Below, one piece after another: positions 38,801 to 51,406 of a DNA stretch of 64,000 bases. Source of the DNA: Rhynchonema sp. JSB1_4 (lineage: Eukaryota; Nematoda; Chromadorea; Monhysterida; Xyalidae); NCBI GenBank assembly GCA_030248065.1, contig JASAMV010002506.1:1-64000 (forward strand), read 5' to 3'. How positions within the stretch are numbered: position 1 is the first letter of the stretch; each line of letters starts with the position of its first letter. The notes under the pieces were generated by a model that did not search any database, was not told the origin of the DNA, and saw only the letters and a list, made by a program, of their open reading frames with translations. The translations under genes were made by a program, and so were the position numbers.

Positions 38801-41800
38801 GAAAGCTTGGACATAGAAAATATTTTCGTTTCCATTTTCCATTTCCACTATGACTAAGGCGCCCTAAGGAGTATTCATTACAATTGCACAGTAAGGACGT
38901 GAGCGGCATATTCTAAACCATAAATTGATGCACTGTGCAGATGTTCATTATAGAGAGTATACTGTATATAGTCGACAGTCTTCATAGTGAGTATAGTCCA
39001 TCCACCAGCAACTGGCACTTTGTGTTGCTGCTGGCTGGTTTGTTCCCTTCCTCCACGTTCTAATGAAAGAGAAATTGAATGTGACCGCTTTTGCAAAAGA
39101 AAAACTAAAAAAATAACAAACGGTGTCGAAAAGGATTGAATTCGATCAAATTTAAAATTAAATTAAATTAAAATCGATAAAACACGTCGATTTCATAAAA
39201 ACCACAATCTAGGAACAAAAATAATTTTTTTCGGACACTCAATTTCTCTTTCATTAGAACGTGGAGGAAGGGAACAAACCAGCCAGAAGCATCACAAAGT
39301 GACATGAGCTGATGGACGGACCATACTTGTTCCGCAATTGTGATCGAAAATGTTCCAGATCCCAATCACGACACTATGAAGAGACTGGACGGGTACCGAC
39401 ATGTGCAATGTCTTCATACCGTACGTCGTCATTGAAACATCAGCAGCCACTCACGTGCGTTGTACTCGCGTTTTGCGTTGATATGATCGATAATTTGAAT
39501 ATAATTGGTGTATTGAGCGGTGAATTCGGCCAGTTTCGTGTATCGAAAATCGTCACCCAACGGTACCAGCACCACATTGTGCGTGTGATAGGCGTGTGCT
39601 AACGATTTCCATTCATTTAGAAGCGTGGCTGACCTGAAATATCAGGAGAAAATGAAGTTTGATGCCAATCTTTATAATGTCACTCGACCTATTCTGTATG
39701 TACAGTATATATGTACATCGCAAAATTTCAGTTTTAAGACGCCTGTTTATCGTAATTGTTATCATGCTCATTGTTGCATGGTGCAACTGATCCAGTCCGG
39801 GTCCTGCAGATTTCCACCGTTTCTGTGTGCAGGATCACTTGGATCGGAAAATAAGGAGGCAAAGTTCAGCCACAGTTTTCGGTGCAAAAATGCATCTCGG
39901 TGTGCGTTTTTGAAAACAAAAAAACACGATCTAGACAGTATACACTTTGCGGGCCCGAAAGGTCGCAGATTACCAACCAATAGCCATCTACACGTTTTTA
40001 TAGCGACCTGATGGGTTTTGGGTGGGATCTGCCATTTTCGGTGACTGCCCGGGAGCAGGGCTATTCCGCGCATCCTAGCGTGGTACGTACATAGGATGGC
40101 AAATCGAGGACTAACATACTGTAGATACCCACATACCTATGTAGCAGGAAAACAATTATAACAAAAAACGTTAGACTACAATGACAACCATTACGCCATA
40201 CCCAGTTGCCTAACCGTTCGTCAAGATTGTCCTTCGTAATCTCGGTTGGCTGTCGCGCACTCCGACATTGTCCCGGCGAGACTTTGCACGCGAAATCAAA
40301 CTCACCGCAAACGTACTGGTCGAAGCCACACGTGAACGGGATTGTGTACGCGAACGCTGGCAGCACATGTGTTAACACGGGACTGGATGGCTCTGGCGGT
40401 GAAAGGGTGTGAAACATTAGCATTGGCTTGCTAACTATGGAGTCTGACGGACATCAGCGGGCGGAGGTGGAGTTGGTCTCTTTTTGTCTGGTTCGGCCGT
40501 AATTTTGTGCCCAAATAAAAACTTGGTGGCATCTTTCTGCATATAGTGCATTTATGTGGAAAGTGATGACATGTCCTAACTAGTACATTTAGTCAGAACC
40601 GCATTCGCGACAAAATGGCCTACACGCACTTCTCAAACAGGGCTCATTTTGTTGACTAGAGCAGCGCTAGGTCTTTGTTATCATGAATATCGAAAAAGAA
40701 CGTCGGTCGATGTGTGCAATGCAATGTGACCAGGCCAGGTATCAAACCGGCTGGATTGGACACAGATTAGATACGCGCTTCATCACACGTGATAATGCAA
40801 AGAGTCATGGGACGAATGCAGACCAATCCATTCCGATCACGAAGCTTGGATCACTCCCATAAACCAAAAACAAAATCGGCCAAAAAACGCAACCATACCA
40901 AAGTATTGTTTCCAGTCAAACGGCAGCCAGCGATTGCCAAACATGTGATGTTTCGTGTCAGGGGGTACGCGTGACAGAACGTGTGATCTGATGTTGGCCT
41001 TGTGCAACAGATAGGGCACAGTGGGACCCGAACCGAATGGGTCATTTGACCAACTGGTGCTGATGTTGTGGCCTGTATACGGGTTGGTGCAGAAATTTTC
41101 GTGGTTAAAGGGGAAATTGCACATTCCTAATCGCCTTTCAGGTTCTACAAGTGTTTAGACAGCAATGTGGGCATCACAAAAGCCAAATAATTTGGTACAA
41201 ACTCTCAAACATGTACCCAGAAGATTCCGTTTAAGACAAGCCACTGGGAACAAAATTCGGCGCGGACCGGCCGAATTTCTACCTGCGCATTCAGGCAAAT
41301 TGCCTGATCAAAAAACTCTCAAGGCGACGGAATGTTTCGCATGTTTTTTGAAACTCATTAACTATAGAGTTTCGCTTTTCTTTATATTTCGAATTTCAAC
41401 GAATTGTTCCAGCGTGTCTGCTAAATGTTTCATGCTCTGCTTGTCACGCTGGAACAATTCGTCGAAATTCGAAATATAAAGAAAAGCGAAATTCCATAGT
41501 TAGTGAGTTTCAAGAATCGTGCGAAACATTCTGTCGCCTTGACAGCTTTTTGATCAGGCAATTTGCCTGAATGCGCAGGTGGAAATTCGGCCGGTCCGCG
41601 CCGAATTTTCTTCCCGATTGTTCCCTTTAAACTGCTTCTCCTGGGTACATGTTTGAGAGTTTGTGCCAAGTGATTTGACTTTCATGATGCCCACACGACT
41701 GTCTAAACACTTGTTGAGTTTGAAAGGCGATTAGGAATGTGCAATTTCCCCTTTAAGGCCACTTTATGCTTTGTCTCGTTATGATACACGCAACGTTTTC

Positions 41801-43606
41801 TCGCGCGCTGATTGGCTCATGCGCGCGTGACAACCAATCAGCGCGCGAGAAAATGTTGCGTGTATGCCGCAACGAGACAAAGTATAAGGTGGCCTTTAGA
41901 GTGTACTGGCTGATCCTCTGTACAGCGAAGCCCTCTCTATCACTCTCGAAAGCGGCCGAAAAACGCGCTCATTATGCCACCATAAGGACGCAACAGCTAT
42001 GTATGTATCAAACTTGGTCACTCAAAATGCGTTGCAGAAACTAAACGACGCCGACACTCACACTGATGATGTCCTGGCAGCACAAAAAGCCGCAATCCTA
42101 AATGAAAATAAAGAGAAAACCATCATCTACATAAATACACGCACCCATATTAGCAGCGACGAACTGAGCGCCCTCAATCATGTTGTCGATTGTGGTGGCG
42201 AAATGCGCACTGGCTTCGTCCGTCATTGTCCACGCGCCGTTCGTGATCTCGAATCGGCCTTGATCGATCAGGCTGTAAATTGATCGTTATTGATGAACGT
42301 CAATCGAGCCATGCTAATGATGATAAAAGGCGCAAATTCAAAACCAAGTCATGCACATATAATTAATTCGCAAATTAATTCGCATATACTGTATACGCAC
42401 CTTCGAACATCGCGTTTCGCCGACTCGTTCAGCGTGCGCCACCAGGGTTCAAGGAATGAAACCTCACTGAATTGGAATGTCATTCGCTTGTGCGCCGTTA
42501 GAAATTGATGCATCCCATTCAACACACCATTGACCTGATTGATGTAATCGCCGTACGTTAGCAGCCAGCCTGCGTGGGTTTCTTGCTAAATTTTGTTTAC
42601 ATGCTTATAGAGTAAATTTTGTCTGATCTTATTTTTTGTTGGAACTTCAGCAATAAGCTGCGTAACGAAGGAAAAGATCTGGTTTGGTACAAGCACTAAC
42701 CCAGGGCTTGTTTAGAGAAATTTGTGGATTTGTGTTTTTTGAACGATAAAATGCAGAGCTATTGATACCATGACGGCATTATTAACAAATATAAAAAATG
42801 AAAAGAACCTGGATCGCAGTGCGAATGCGGCACAATGATGATTTTCAGGGTCTCATTTGATTCCAACGGTTTGTTGTAAAAGTCCCGTTTCGGATCCCAA
42901 GATTGAGTCGGCAGCTGCTTGCTTTGGTCCACTGGTGCGCTCTGGAAAGGCTGTTCAAATTCCACTTCTTGCGTTTTTTCTCGTTGAAAATGAGCTAAAC
43001 GAGTAAAAATGAGCAAAATGAGCGAACCATGTCCCATGTGAGCGGTGAGGTAAGTGGAGGCTGACGCATAAACGCCGTGTCTCGCTCATCTTCTCGTTGT
43101 AGTTGGTCCCAGCCCTGAATGAGGAGGGGAGCGTTGTTGCCCAGTTCTGGGGTGTGCAAACACCTCAGGGCGGGTATGATAACAAAATTGTCACGATCGT
43201 CCAATCTCACGAACTGTGATCAGTGTTTAATCCACCCGGTGTCAAAAGTTGAGTCAAAAGCAGCAACAGTTTGTGTTGATAAATGCCTGATGTTTCAAGG
43301 CGATCTGTCAAGACTTTGAGAACAAGCACACGAAATGGCGAATTGCTCTCCCAGCACGGTCACGCTACTCAACACGCTGGCATGCAGCATGACGAAATTT
43401 GTGATGAAGTTGAACGCTATTAAAAATAAAAGGAAAACGTTTGACAAAACCAACCCCGCCGATCTAACCGTATCCTCAGCGTTGTCCGAGCTCCATAACA
43501 ACATTCCGGTGCCCCCGGACGTGCGATCCCGTCCCTTCAGCAACACAAACAACAGCAACAGACCGGAGCCCGTCCAAATCACGAACCGCCGGACCGACAC
43601 GCGCAT
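32852..43606 (-). CDS. Golgi alpha-mannosidase II, glycoside hydrolase family 38
   Basis: Type II Golgi membrane enzyme that removes alpha-1,3/1,6 mannoses from N-glycans on the way to complex types. Twenty-two minus-strand exons in consistent phase give about 1142 aa (human MAN2A1 is 1144): 43469-43606, 43066-43213, 42809-42994, 42401-42569, 42145-42272, 40899-41072, 40215-40392, 39455-39633, 37995-38176, 37375-37559, 37094-37316, 36945-37003, 36706-36874, 36087-36226, 35695-35791, 35499-35618, 35324-35435, 35109-35239, 34573-34735, 34069-34202, 33493-33753, 32852-33004. Residues 8-23 form a signal anchor. Zinc/catalytic motifs: HSHCDPGW (151-159; usually HSHNDPGW), nucleophile Asp267 in SNDPFGSG (usually IDPFGHS), LGDDFRY (399-405), FQHHDALTG (535-542). 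The C-terminal half ([30 protein letters not shown] end) is typical. Exon 2 (stem) is the least certain. Catalytic residues are kept, so it is probably active, perhaps as a divergent paralogue. Confidence 0.93.
38203..38563. mobile_element. MITE, GTCCRWCCACGARCTC family (mannosidase intron 8)
   Basis: Ends GTCCGACCACGAGCTCATGA and TCATGAGCTCGTGGCTGGAC, with TA at both borders. Reverse-orientation copy of 16994-17351. Starts 27 bp before the FGTLSEYF exon (37995-38176). Confidence 0.85.
38996..39321. mobile_element. MITE, GTCCATCCACCAGC family (mannosidase intron 8)
   Basis: Ends GTCCATCCACCAGC and GCTGATGGACGGAC. Inward CTGGCTGGTTTGTTCCCTTC is mirrored by GAAGGGAACAAACCAGCCAG. The centre has AAATTAAATTAAATTAAAATCG. 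Shorter relative of 14253-14827. Confidence 0.85.
41105..41756. mobile_element. Long foldback bounded by TTAA (mannosidase intron 5)
   Basis: Arms of about 310 bp, TTAAAGGGGAAATTGCAC inwards from 41105 and its mirror ending at 41756, closed by a loop of about 30 bp around 41420-41450. TTAA at both borders recalls piggyBac-type targets. The arms are close but not identical. A second inverted repeat abuts it on the right. Confidence 0.85.
41756..41895. mobile_element. Hairpin MITE, AGGCCACTTTATGC family
   Basis: Nearly perfect hairpin: AGGCCACTTTATGCTTTGTC on the left, GACAAAGTATAAGGTGGCCT on the right, arms of about 60 bp meeting at ATTGG/CCAAT words. TTA is duplicated on both sides (41753-41755 and 41896-41898). 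Confidence 0.85.
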
Positions 43607-43733
43607 TTTTCCGCCGGCGTTTGCTAGCCATTCGAATGGAAACGCATTCTGGCGTTGTTGTTGTCGGTGCCTTGGGTGTACAAACTAACCATAAACGTTT
43701 TGAATAACAGTAATCAAGTTGGGTTTTATATGG

Positions 43734-45356
43734 TATTGGTCGCACAATGACTATATAAGAATTCATCAAATCAATCCTGATTTTCACGTTCAGTCACTCT
43801 TAACCACTGTGCTATTTGTGATTCTCACAAAACATTTTCAGCTGAAAATAATCTAGCAGATCAACCACGTTGCCACAGGTCTGAAACATTCTCTTTACTA
43901 CATGCTTTGTGTGCGATCACGCACGCGGTGGCCGGGCAATTGAGCAAGACCAGTTTGAGCAAGACCACTTTGAGCAAGAAAAAAAGAGCAGAGCCAAAAG
44001 GGCAAAGCCCAAATAAGGGCAAGACCAAAAGGGCAAAGCCCAAATAAGGGCAAGACCAAAAGCGCAAAGCCCAAATAAGAGCAAGACCAAAAGGGCAATA
44101 CCAAAAGGGCAAGACCAAAAGGGCAATACCAAAAGGGCAAAGTCCAAAAGGGCAAAGTCCAAGACGGCAAGACCAAAAGGGCAAAGTCCAAGAGGGCAAG
44201 ACCAAAAGGGCAAAGTCCAATTATCGCATTACAATACGTTGTTCAGTCAGGCAATTGATTCCACATTATATTTGTGGCGTTTTAGTATAGCATTTTATAG
44301 CATTTAGCATTACATTTTGCTGTCACCTTACAAGATCCGGAATAAATCATAGCTTTCTTCGGTCAATTGTATCCTTGTGAGCTATGTCTTCATGAGTTGA
44401 CTTATTTTTCTTGGTAGCAAATATTCTGCCACAGTGCTGTAAATCACTTAGTTGACTCAAGTTGCACCGTGCAGAAATGCATACAGGCACCTGCAAAGCT
44501 GCGAATGTCAAAATGCTGATGTCACCGCTGACCTGGCAACACAACATGTCGAAACAGTCCCTGAAATAATCAGACGGCATATCTTCACGCTTCATTTTGT
44601 GTTGCATGGCCCAGTGGTACGGCCACCTGTTTTATACTGCTGTTTCACTGTGTGAATTGTGCCTTTCTTGAATATCAAGGTTGACACGTTGCATGACATA
44701 CTGTATGAATATCGTGGGGGTGATCCGTGATCACCGTTTCAATGAAAAGCAGTGTGTGATTTTTAACAGTATACGTAGTTTACCATCATTGTTGCGTATT
44801 TGCTCATGGGCGATGCCCACTGAGCAGGCGTGTTCGCACCAAACCTCCGCTCAGCTGTGTTTTTGCATTGGCACAGACGCGCGGTATCCACGGCCACAGC
44901 TTTCCCTCTCTTTGAAGCAATGCATTGCACGCATGAGAAACAAAATTCAAAATGCAGAGTGCTAAAAACAAGGTGAATTTTACACTTTAAAGCGCTACAA
45001 ACAGTGGAATCAAGGTCCAATTGCCTGAACAACGTGTTGTAATGCGATAATTGGACTTTGCCCTTTTGGACGTTGCCCTTTTGGTCTTGCCCTTTTGGTC
45101 TTGCCCTTTTGGTATTGCCCTTTTGGTCTTGCTCTTATTTGGGCTTTGCCCTTTTGGTCTTGCCCTTATTTGGGCTTTGCCCTTTTGGCCTTGCCCTTAT
45201 TTGGGCTTTGCCCTTTTGGCTCTGCTCTTTTTCACTTGCTCAAAGTGGTCTTGCTCAAAGTGGTCTTGCTCAATTGCCCGTGCCCCGTCACTTTTCCTCT
45301 TTACGATTCAGGAAAAAAATTTGACCAATTCTTATAAAGTCATTGTGCGACCAATA
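43734..45356. mobile_element. MITE, TATTGGTCGCACAATGAC family, split by a nested element
   Basis: Ends TATTGGTCGCACAATGAC and GTCATTGTGCGACCAATA. Reverse-orientation relative of 20759-21036, interrupted after GTGTGCGATCACGCA by the element at 43934-45279. It begins 127 bp upstream of the mannosidase ATG, so it may lie in or next to the promoter. Confidence 0.85.
43934..45279. mobile_element. Nested element, GGGCAATTGAGCAAG family, array-like termini
   Basis: Ends GGGCAATTGAGCAAGACCA and TGGTCTTGCTCAATTGCCC. Each end is followed by about 200 bp of GGGCAAGACCAAAA / GGGCAAAGCCCAAATAA tandem words, inverted between the ends, so the terminal repeat is about 300 bp long. The unique centre (44221-45040) has no recognisable gene. 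Smaller relative at 25263-25528. Confidence 0.85.
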
Positions 45357-48300
45357 TCGTTGGCGGATGTTATATTTTCATATTTTCATAATTACAATAT
45401 ACAATGTACATACATACATGAAGGATGATGATATTCACCATGTTTTGAAAGTACTGAATACAACATAAAATTCCAGGACACGCACCCTCCTAATCCCATG
45501 AAATCCCCGTGGTCGATACAAACTGATTCACACTATACCCACCATTGTCAACCGGAGGCCTAAAATAATGAACTTTGGTGAACCAAGTATATGGGTGGGG
45601 AGGTGCGTGCATATGTAAATGAAAAATATGGAAATGAAATTGCCGCGCATAAAATATTGCGATGGGACATGGAGCTTCCTCTTCAACGCAGAACAGAACA
45701 GTGCACTCACACGCTCGAAACACGTGCGCTGCAGTGTGAGTTCAATGTACTACTGCTCTGTGCATGCAACACTCTTTGGCAGAATTGCGGTATTATTATA
45801 TTGGGTTGATTTTATGGACGGGCCATATTGCCATGAAAGAGGATAATAGCAAACATGGTACTCGAGAAGTTTTACCATTTGTTAGGAAGCGACATAAAAG
45901 GAACTGGTTTGACGCTAGTACGTACTGTACATATGTACGGGGAACAATTATGATGAAGCGCACTGGTCCTATGTGGTTGATCCAATCAGTATGCATATTT
46001 TTTAATACTCTCAAAATCATTTTTTCAAATAACATTTCTTAATCCAGACTCTCACGACTTTAGCTTTCTCCGTCAAGTTCAAGAGAGCAGCGTTCTCCAA
46101 AAGCGAGTAAAGCTTTTGGAAGAAGGATCATGGAAGAGGAAGTTAATTCCGCTTTTCCGTTCTTTCCTCATTCACAATTCGGAAGACAGGAACCAGCTGA
46201 GAGGTGTCTCTCCAAGTAATGTGTGAGTAGGGGATTCTGCACAAAGATTCCCCGCACACTGAACGAAATTGAAACCAGCGCAGGAGAAGTAGGCAGGTAA
46301 GTATACCTATGAGAACGTCTTGGCCCAAAAAGTGAATAGTATGAAACGGAACAGACTGTATATGTAGCATACAAATTGCAATTTACAAATGTCCATGCCA
46401 CGGCAATCGTATAATTTGGTTTGGTTTCAAATGTTCCCAGGTCCTAAGATTATTGGTACATTATCATCACGCATGGTGGGGCAATCAAAAGAAACCGAAA
46501 CGGCAGCCAGTAATGCATGCGTAAAGACCCAGAGTGCCCTTTTATATTCGTTCGAACAGTTTTAATACTAGAAGTGACCTAATGCATACTAATGTTTGGT
46601 AAGATGGAGCAAAAAGGAATGATGGTTGGTCTGTGCTAATGGCACTGACAGAAAGCAGCCTACATTTAAAAATAGCTCTGGCGGAAACGACAAATGAAGC
46701 ACAGAAAGTTGTTTTCGCTCCCTTCGACTGCGTGTCTGGCCGCACAAAGTTGGCAAAATGTGAGCCCATGCGATTAAAAATGCCGTTTCTGAGCTGGTTT
46801 TATCATGGTTCAGACGAGAAGTGGGACAGGTCCTTGAAATAAGACCGGCTAATTATTGAAAGGCAGAAACGTTTCGGATCGGAGTAGAATAGTCGACTTT
46901 TCTCTCTCATTTTTGCTTAAGTCGGCCAAAGTGCGCACAAGTTCGTTTTGGAAGCCGATCAGTTATATTCAGTTCACTTCTTGCACCACAAGGCGCACTG
47001 AAGGCCAAGAAGAACTCACTTGCCGGTTGAACATCCATAAATGAAGAGGTCCAACAAGTTTAACTTTGTAGTGCTCTCAAAGCTCAACCCTCAAGGGAGT
47101 ATACCAATGTGTTTGCACGGAAAGGACCGTTCTGATTTGAGGGTTCGTCACAAAAACGTTGGGAATGCCGCGGAACTGGAACCAGTGGAGCCCTATTGCT
47201 CTAAACCTGCTAAACGGGCCATTGCTAAGGGTGGAAAATCATTCATGTGTTATGAGGTCACGGTTTGTTAGCTTCTGAGTAATGAAGGCAGTACAGGATT
47301 GAGAGCACTGAAGCAAAACACAGCATGCAACCCAGCTTTCGAGAAATGGTTCTTTGTGGACCGTGTGTTGGTCTTTGAAAGTCGTGCAGAGCAAAACACA
47401 AAAGTAGGAACTGGGGACTACAACACGAAACAATGCAAAATGAAGGTTGCTCCATTTATTCGAACAAAGAAGAACGGATCCTGAAAATCTCAGAGCACAG
47501 ACCACAGACACGTTTCAACATGAAAAAGTCCATCGTAATATCAGTCGATCGATAGATATAGCGCACACATGTTGAAAACAAAATAAAAGTATAAAATTTT
47601 CACAAATATATTCAGCAAACACACAGACAACAGCCAGCATGTTGGCGCGCAACACCTATAAAAAAGTTCCGCTCAACTGACCACGTGCTGAACTTCTACA
47701 TATACCTACATATGTCGCACTACGTTTTGTGTTTGGATGCACAAAGGAAGAAGGTGTGCTGTGCACAGTCCGAGAATCGGGTCACACACAGCGGACGAAC
47801 ATCTCTTAAAAGCAAATGTTGTGTACGTACATATATCTATACACGCAGGAAAAGTGAGCAACAGATGCTCTTGTGAACTATGTAGTATACCGTTACGGCT
47901 ATACCCTAACCTGTGCCTAAAAAGCTTCTTGCTTTCTATCAAACTGAGCTACAATGTATAGCAGAAGCATATCCTGCTTGAATGGGAACTTTGTAGGTAT
48001 AGGATCAATGTATGGTTTTGGTACACGTCATCGCACCGTTGCTTCCGGAACTTTTGAGCGGGCGGAGTGCACTGCGGAAGGCAACAACCAAGAAAAATAC
48101 ACACGCCTGCCATAGAATCTGTTTATCAAACGAGCAGATGTACACTTACGGACAGGACACAGGAGAAAGCAGAAACGCGCTCTGGCAAGAACTGACAGTC
48201 CAATTTCATGGCAACGTAATAATAAGCGGCTATCCAAACAAGCAGTTTATACCATTGTTTATGAATAGATTTGTTGGACAGCTTGCAACGAAAATGAATA

Positions 48301-49515
48301 AATATCGGGATCCTATCACCTGGTATCTGGATTTGTTGGGAAGGGTTGGTCACGCATCAGGTTCAAGTCGCCCTAAAACGCTTGACAAACACATGAACGA
48401 AATGGTTTAATTCTGACATTCACTTTACCTGAAGTTGTCGAAGCTCACCATTACAGCACTGTGGATTTATTCAATCGTAGTGTACTAGGTAACTCCATGC
48501 AGCATGCAGCATACCGCAAAAGTAAAGTACGAGGCCCACGCTCCCAGAATGACCAAGCGCTGTAAGTATTCCAGGTTGACATTTTTGAATTGGAAATTGC
48601 TAAATGAAGTCGATCGATCTCCGCAATAGAATATTATAAAACGCGTGGAGCGGCAGGGAATACAAAACAGGAAATAAAGGGGAAATAAAATTTTCGTTTT
48701 ACATGCGCTTGCGGTAACAGCTTTGGAAGCAGTTCAGCTCAGGCAGTTCCGCTGTTCCTCGGATGAAAAACAGCGCATTCCATTACGTTTCGGTTGGATT
48801 TGGACTTTATGGGCAACTTTACGAATTTCGGTATTTTTTTCACACACTTGGCTTCCGTGGTGTCGAGCTGGAATAGGACCATCAACCTTTCTGTAGCCCA
48901 ACGCAGAACAGTGATGTTGATTAGCAAACACGTAAGCCGAGTAAATGAAGCCCTATAATATACGAGGTGCCAGAATGTGAAGCCGAAAAATGCAAAAATT
49001 GCCAAACAAACAGGTCACTACACTACCAAAGTATGTACTACAAAACCATTTATTTAAAATTTGTCGGCTGAAAAAAATTGCATACCGAACAATATGTTGC
49101 CACGCAATTTTATGTGATAAGAACAGAGACGTACATAGGTACATACATACATACATACATTATGTGCATACCGTACTGCACTGGGACGTGAAGTGAATGA
49201 TTATGCGTTATTTTCAAATGCGTGATGGACGAAACAATGTGATCCTGTTTCACTACGCACCGTCCAAATTGTCTTCTCTTCAACAACACCGGGACTGATT
49301 TCTGAAAACCAACACCTATTTTTCACCGATTTAAGTCTTAACTTGGTCAAAGTCGCACAAACAATGCAGGAAATCACGCAATGCCAACACTTCTCTCTGG
49401 CAAACAAAACATCTCACCGGGCCAAAAAATTTATGGCGCACCATATTATGACTCAGTCGGGCTCGGGCTGTTTTTTCAAAACGGCGTGCGAAATAAAACA
49501 TCAACCATAAATACG
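45357..49515. other. Intergenic DNA, no intact gene
   Basis: Several Met-initiated frames of 60-132 codons on the plus strand (46633-46842, 47041-47271, 48012-48410) do not join into a gene. The frame at about 48410-48540 reads LPEVVEAHHYSTVDLFNR, which vaguely recalls the C-terminal part of DDE transposases and could be a dead transposon. The similarity is too weak for a call. Confidence 0.35.
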
Positions 49516-49837
49516 TACCGGAGTTTTCCGTCTACAACCCCTCAATAGTACCCCTGTAGCTCAATTCGGTAGATTTTCCAAATAGAGCCCCATGGGATTT
49601 ACATTTCTGTCTTTCGGCACCCAACTTGCTACCAAAAAGGACTGGTTTTCTCAACAAATTGGCTGTTTTCGGTCATCATAGCACGCTGTACTCTCCGGTT
49701 GTTTAGCATGCATGCGCGCTGCATTTATCATCTTTTGAGGAAGGGGCTCTATTTGAGAAAAACATTCTTGACAAAAAGTCGGTTTTTCGCATTTTTTCTG
49801 AATAAAGCCCCTGGGGCTCTAGACGGAAGACTCTGGC
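49516..49837. mobile_element. TIR element, TACCGGAGTTTTCC family
   Basis: Left end TACCGGAGTTTTCCGTCTAC, right end CTCTAGACGGAAGACTCTGG, with inward AGAGCCCC words. A diverged relative of 30830-31297. Confidence 0.7.
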
Positions 49838-51315
49838 ATGTATGGGTAATGTTTCTAAATTTTAATCACAAAAGAAAATTGGCTCAGAAAGTACGATAAT
49901 TTTTTGCATTGGTAAAATGAAAGATGTCCAAATGGTAGTTTGTTCGTGATTGATGAAACACCAGTGACGATTCTGCCGTTGCTATAGCACAATGTTATTT
50001 ATTATGTTAAGGTACAAGTAAATGAAGCCGGCATGAAAGCGCACAAAAACATCTGTGTATGAAAACACACACACACGCACATTTTTATGTAAAAAAGAGA
50101 AATCACACCGTGAATATGCATGAACCGAAATGATGTGAACGTGTATATGCGCTCAAAAATGTGGCCCACAAAGGTTGACGTTTTGAACGGTAAATACAAC
50201 GTATGTATATCGCACGCTAAAAACCATTTCGAGAACGGATGAAGCACTTGAAAGATTGTTCGATAAAAACACCGGCAGACATGAAGGCTGTTGCAGCTGT
50301 TCTCTCTGGTTATTAACGTTATCTGATCAAAAGTTTGGAAATAAGGCTGACGAGGCATATCACGCGAGCAAGGGAATTTCTCAAAACGTGTCAGTAATTG
50401 ACTTTCTAATTAACTTACATGGTCTATTCTTTGAATGAAAGCTTCATTTGACCGCTTTAATCATTAGCGGTAACCTGGGCAATAGGGCAAGGATTTCGAA
50501 TGCAAATCACGCAATGTGTTGACTGTCAATTAAGTTGGTTACTATAAACGTGTCTGATGCGCAGACAGATTTGACATAATAGTGTGATGTACCGTCAAGC
50601 GGTTGTTGACTGAACAAGTGAAAGGCAAAGGTGTTGTGACTTTAATGGTCTCGCACGTCCGAAATGAATAGTCTCGTACGACTATTCATAGACTTTAACG
50701 CGTTATAATAACAAGGTTATTTGATGTTTATATTTGCATTGGTGTCAGCCGCAGTGTTTTCTTACCTGTGATCGTAGATGCGATTATTTGTTTGCACAAA
50801 TTGCATTTGTTTACACAAATGTTGCGCCAATGTTATACTGGTTGGTGCTCCACCGTGTCACATTTAAATGGCTTGCGTTTTGTTGAAGTCGAAATAATAC
50901 TGACTGACGTGTCATTTTGGTGTTGCTCCGTTCGTCACTCGTGCGTGCCAATCTAAGGCAATATTGTCAACAGTATTATTCGCACCTTCCACCTTAACAC
51001 AGTTGATGTGCAGTATTAAGTCGATCACATCGTGACATCATACTCTTTTACTGCAGTGAGTAAAACATATACGTACATACAGTGCCAATAAAATACATGC
51101 ATGCTATCCATTGCATGGCCAGTCAATCAATGCAGATGGTAAATTGTGCCTGGTATCATGATAATTAAACTCGCAAGTTTGTACTTGTTGGTGCTGAGTG
51201 AAACGTAAAATATGCTGAGTAAACGTATAATATCTTGTGTCTGGAGGTTAACCTAACGCCACAAACATTGTAAGTGCATGTAAGGACAGGGGAGACAAAG
51301 ACAACTATTTTTCAA
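49838..51315. other. Intergenic DNA, no gene recognised
   Basis: No open frame with a recognisable domain and no repeat with clear ends. It includes the downstream flank of the astacin gene. Confidence 0.4.
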
Positions 51316-51321
51316 TTTATT
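51316..51321 (-). terminator. Polyadenylation signal of the astacin gene
   Basis: AATAAA on the minus strand, about 86 bases beyond the stop codon at 51407-51409. Confidence 0.5.
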
Positions 51322-51406
51322 CGTGTTTGTTTAGTTTGTTAAAGATTACAATAATGATTCGTCAGGGTGTAAGAATGAGGCATAATTATTGGGCTGTAAG
51401 ACATGC

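Noticed and set aside
48012..48540. Possible degenerate DDE transposase on the plus strand
   Set aside because: Only a weak resemblance (VVEAHHYSTVDLFNR), frames broken, no catalytic triad identifiable.
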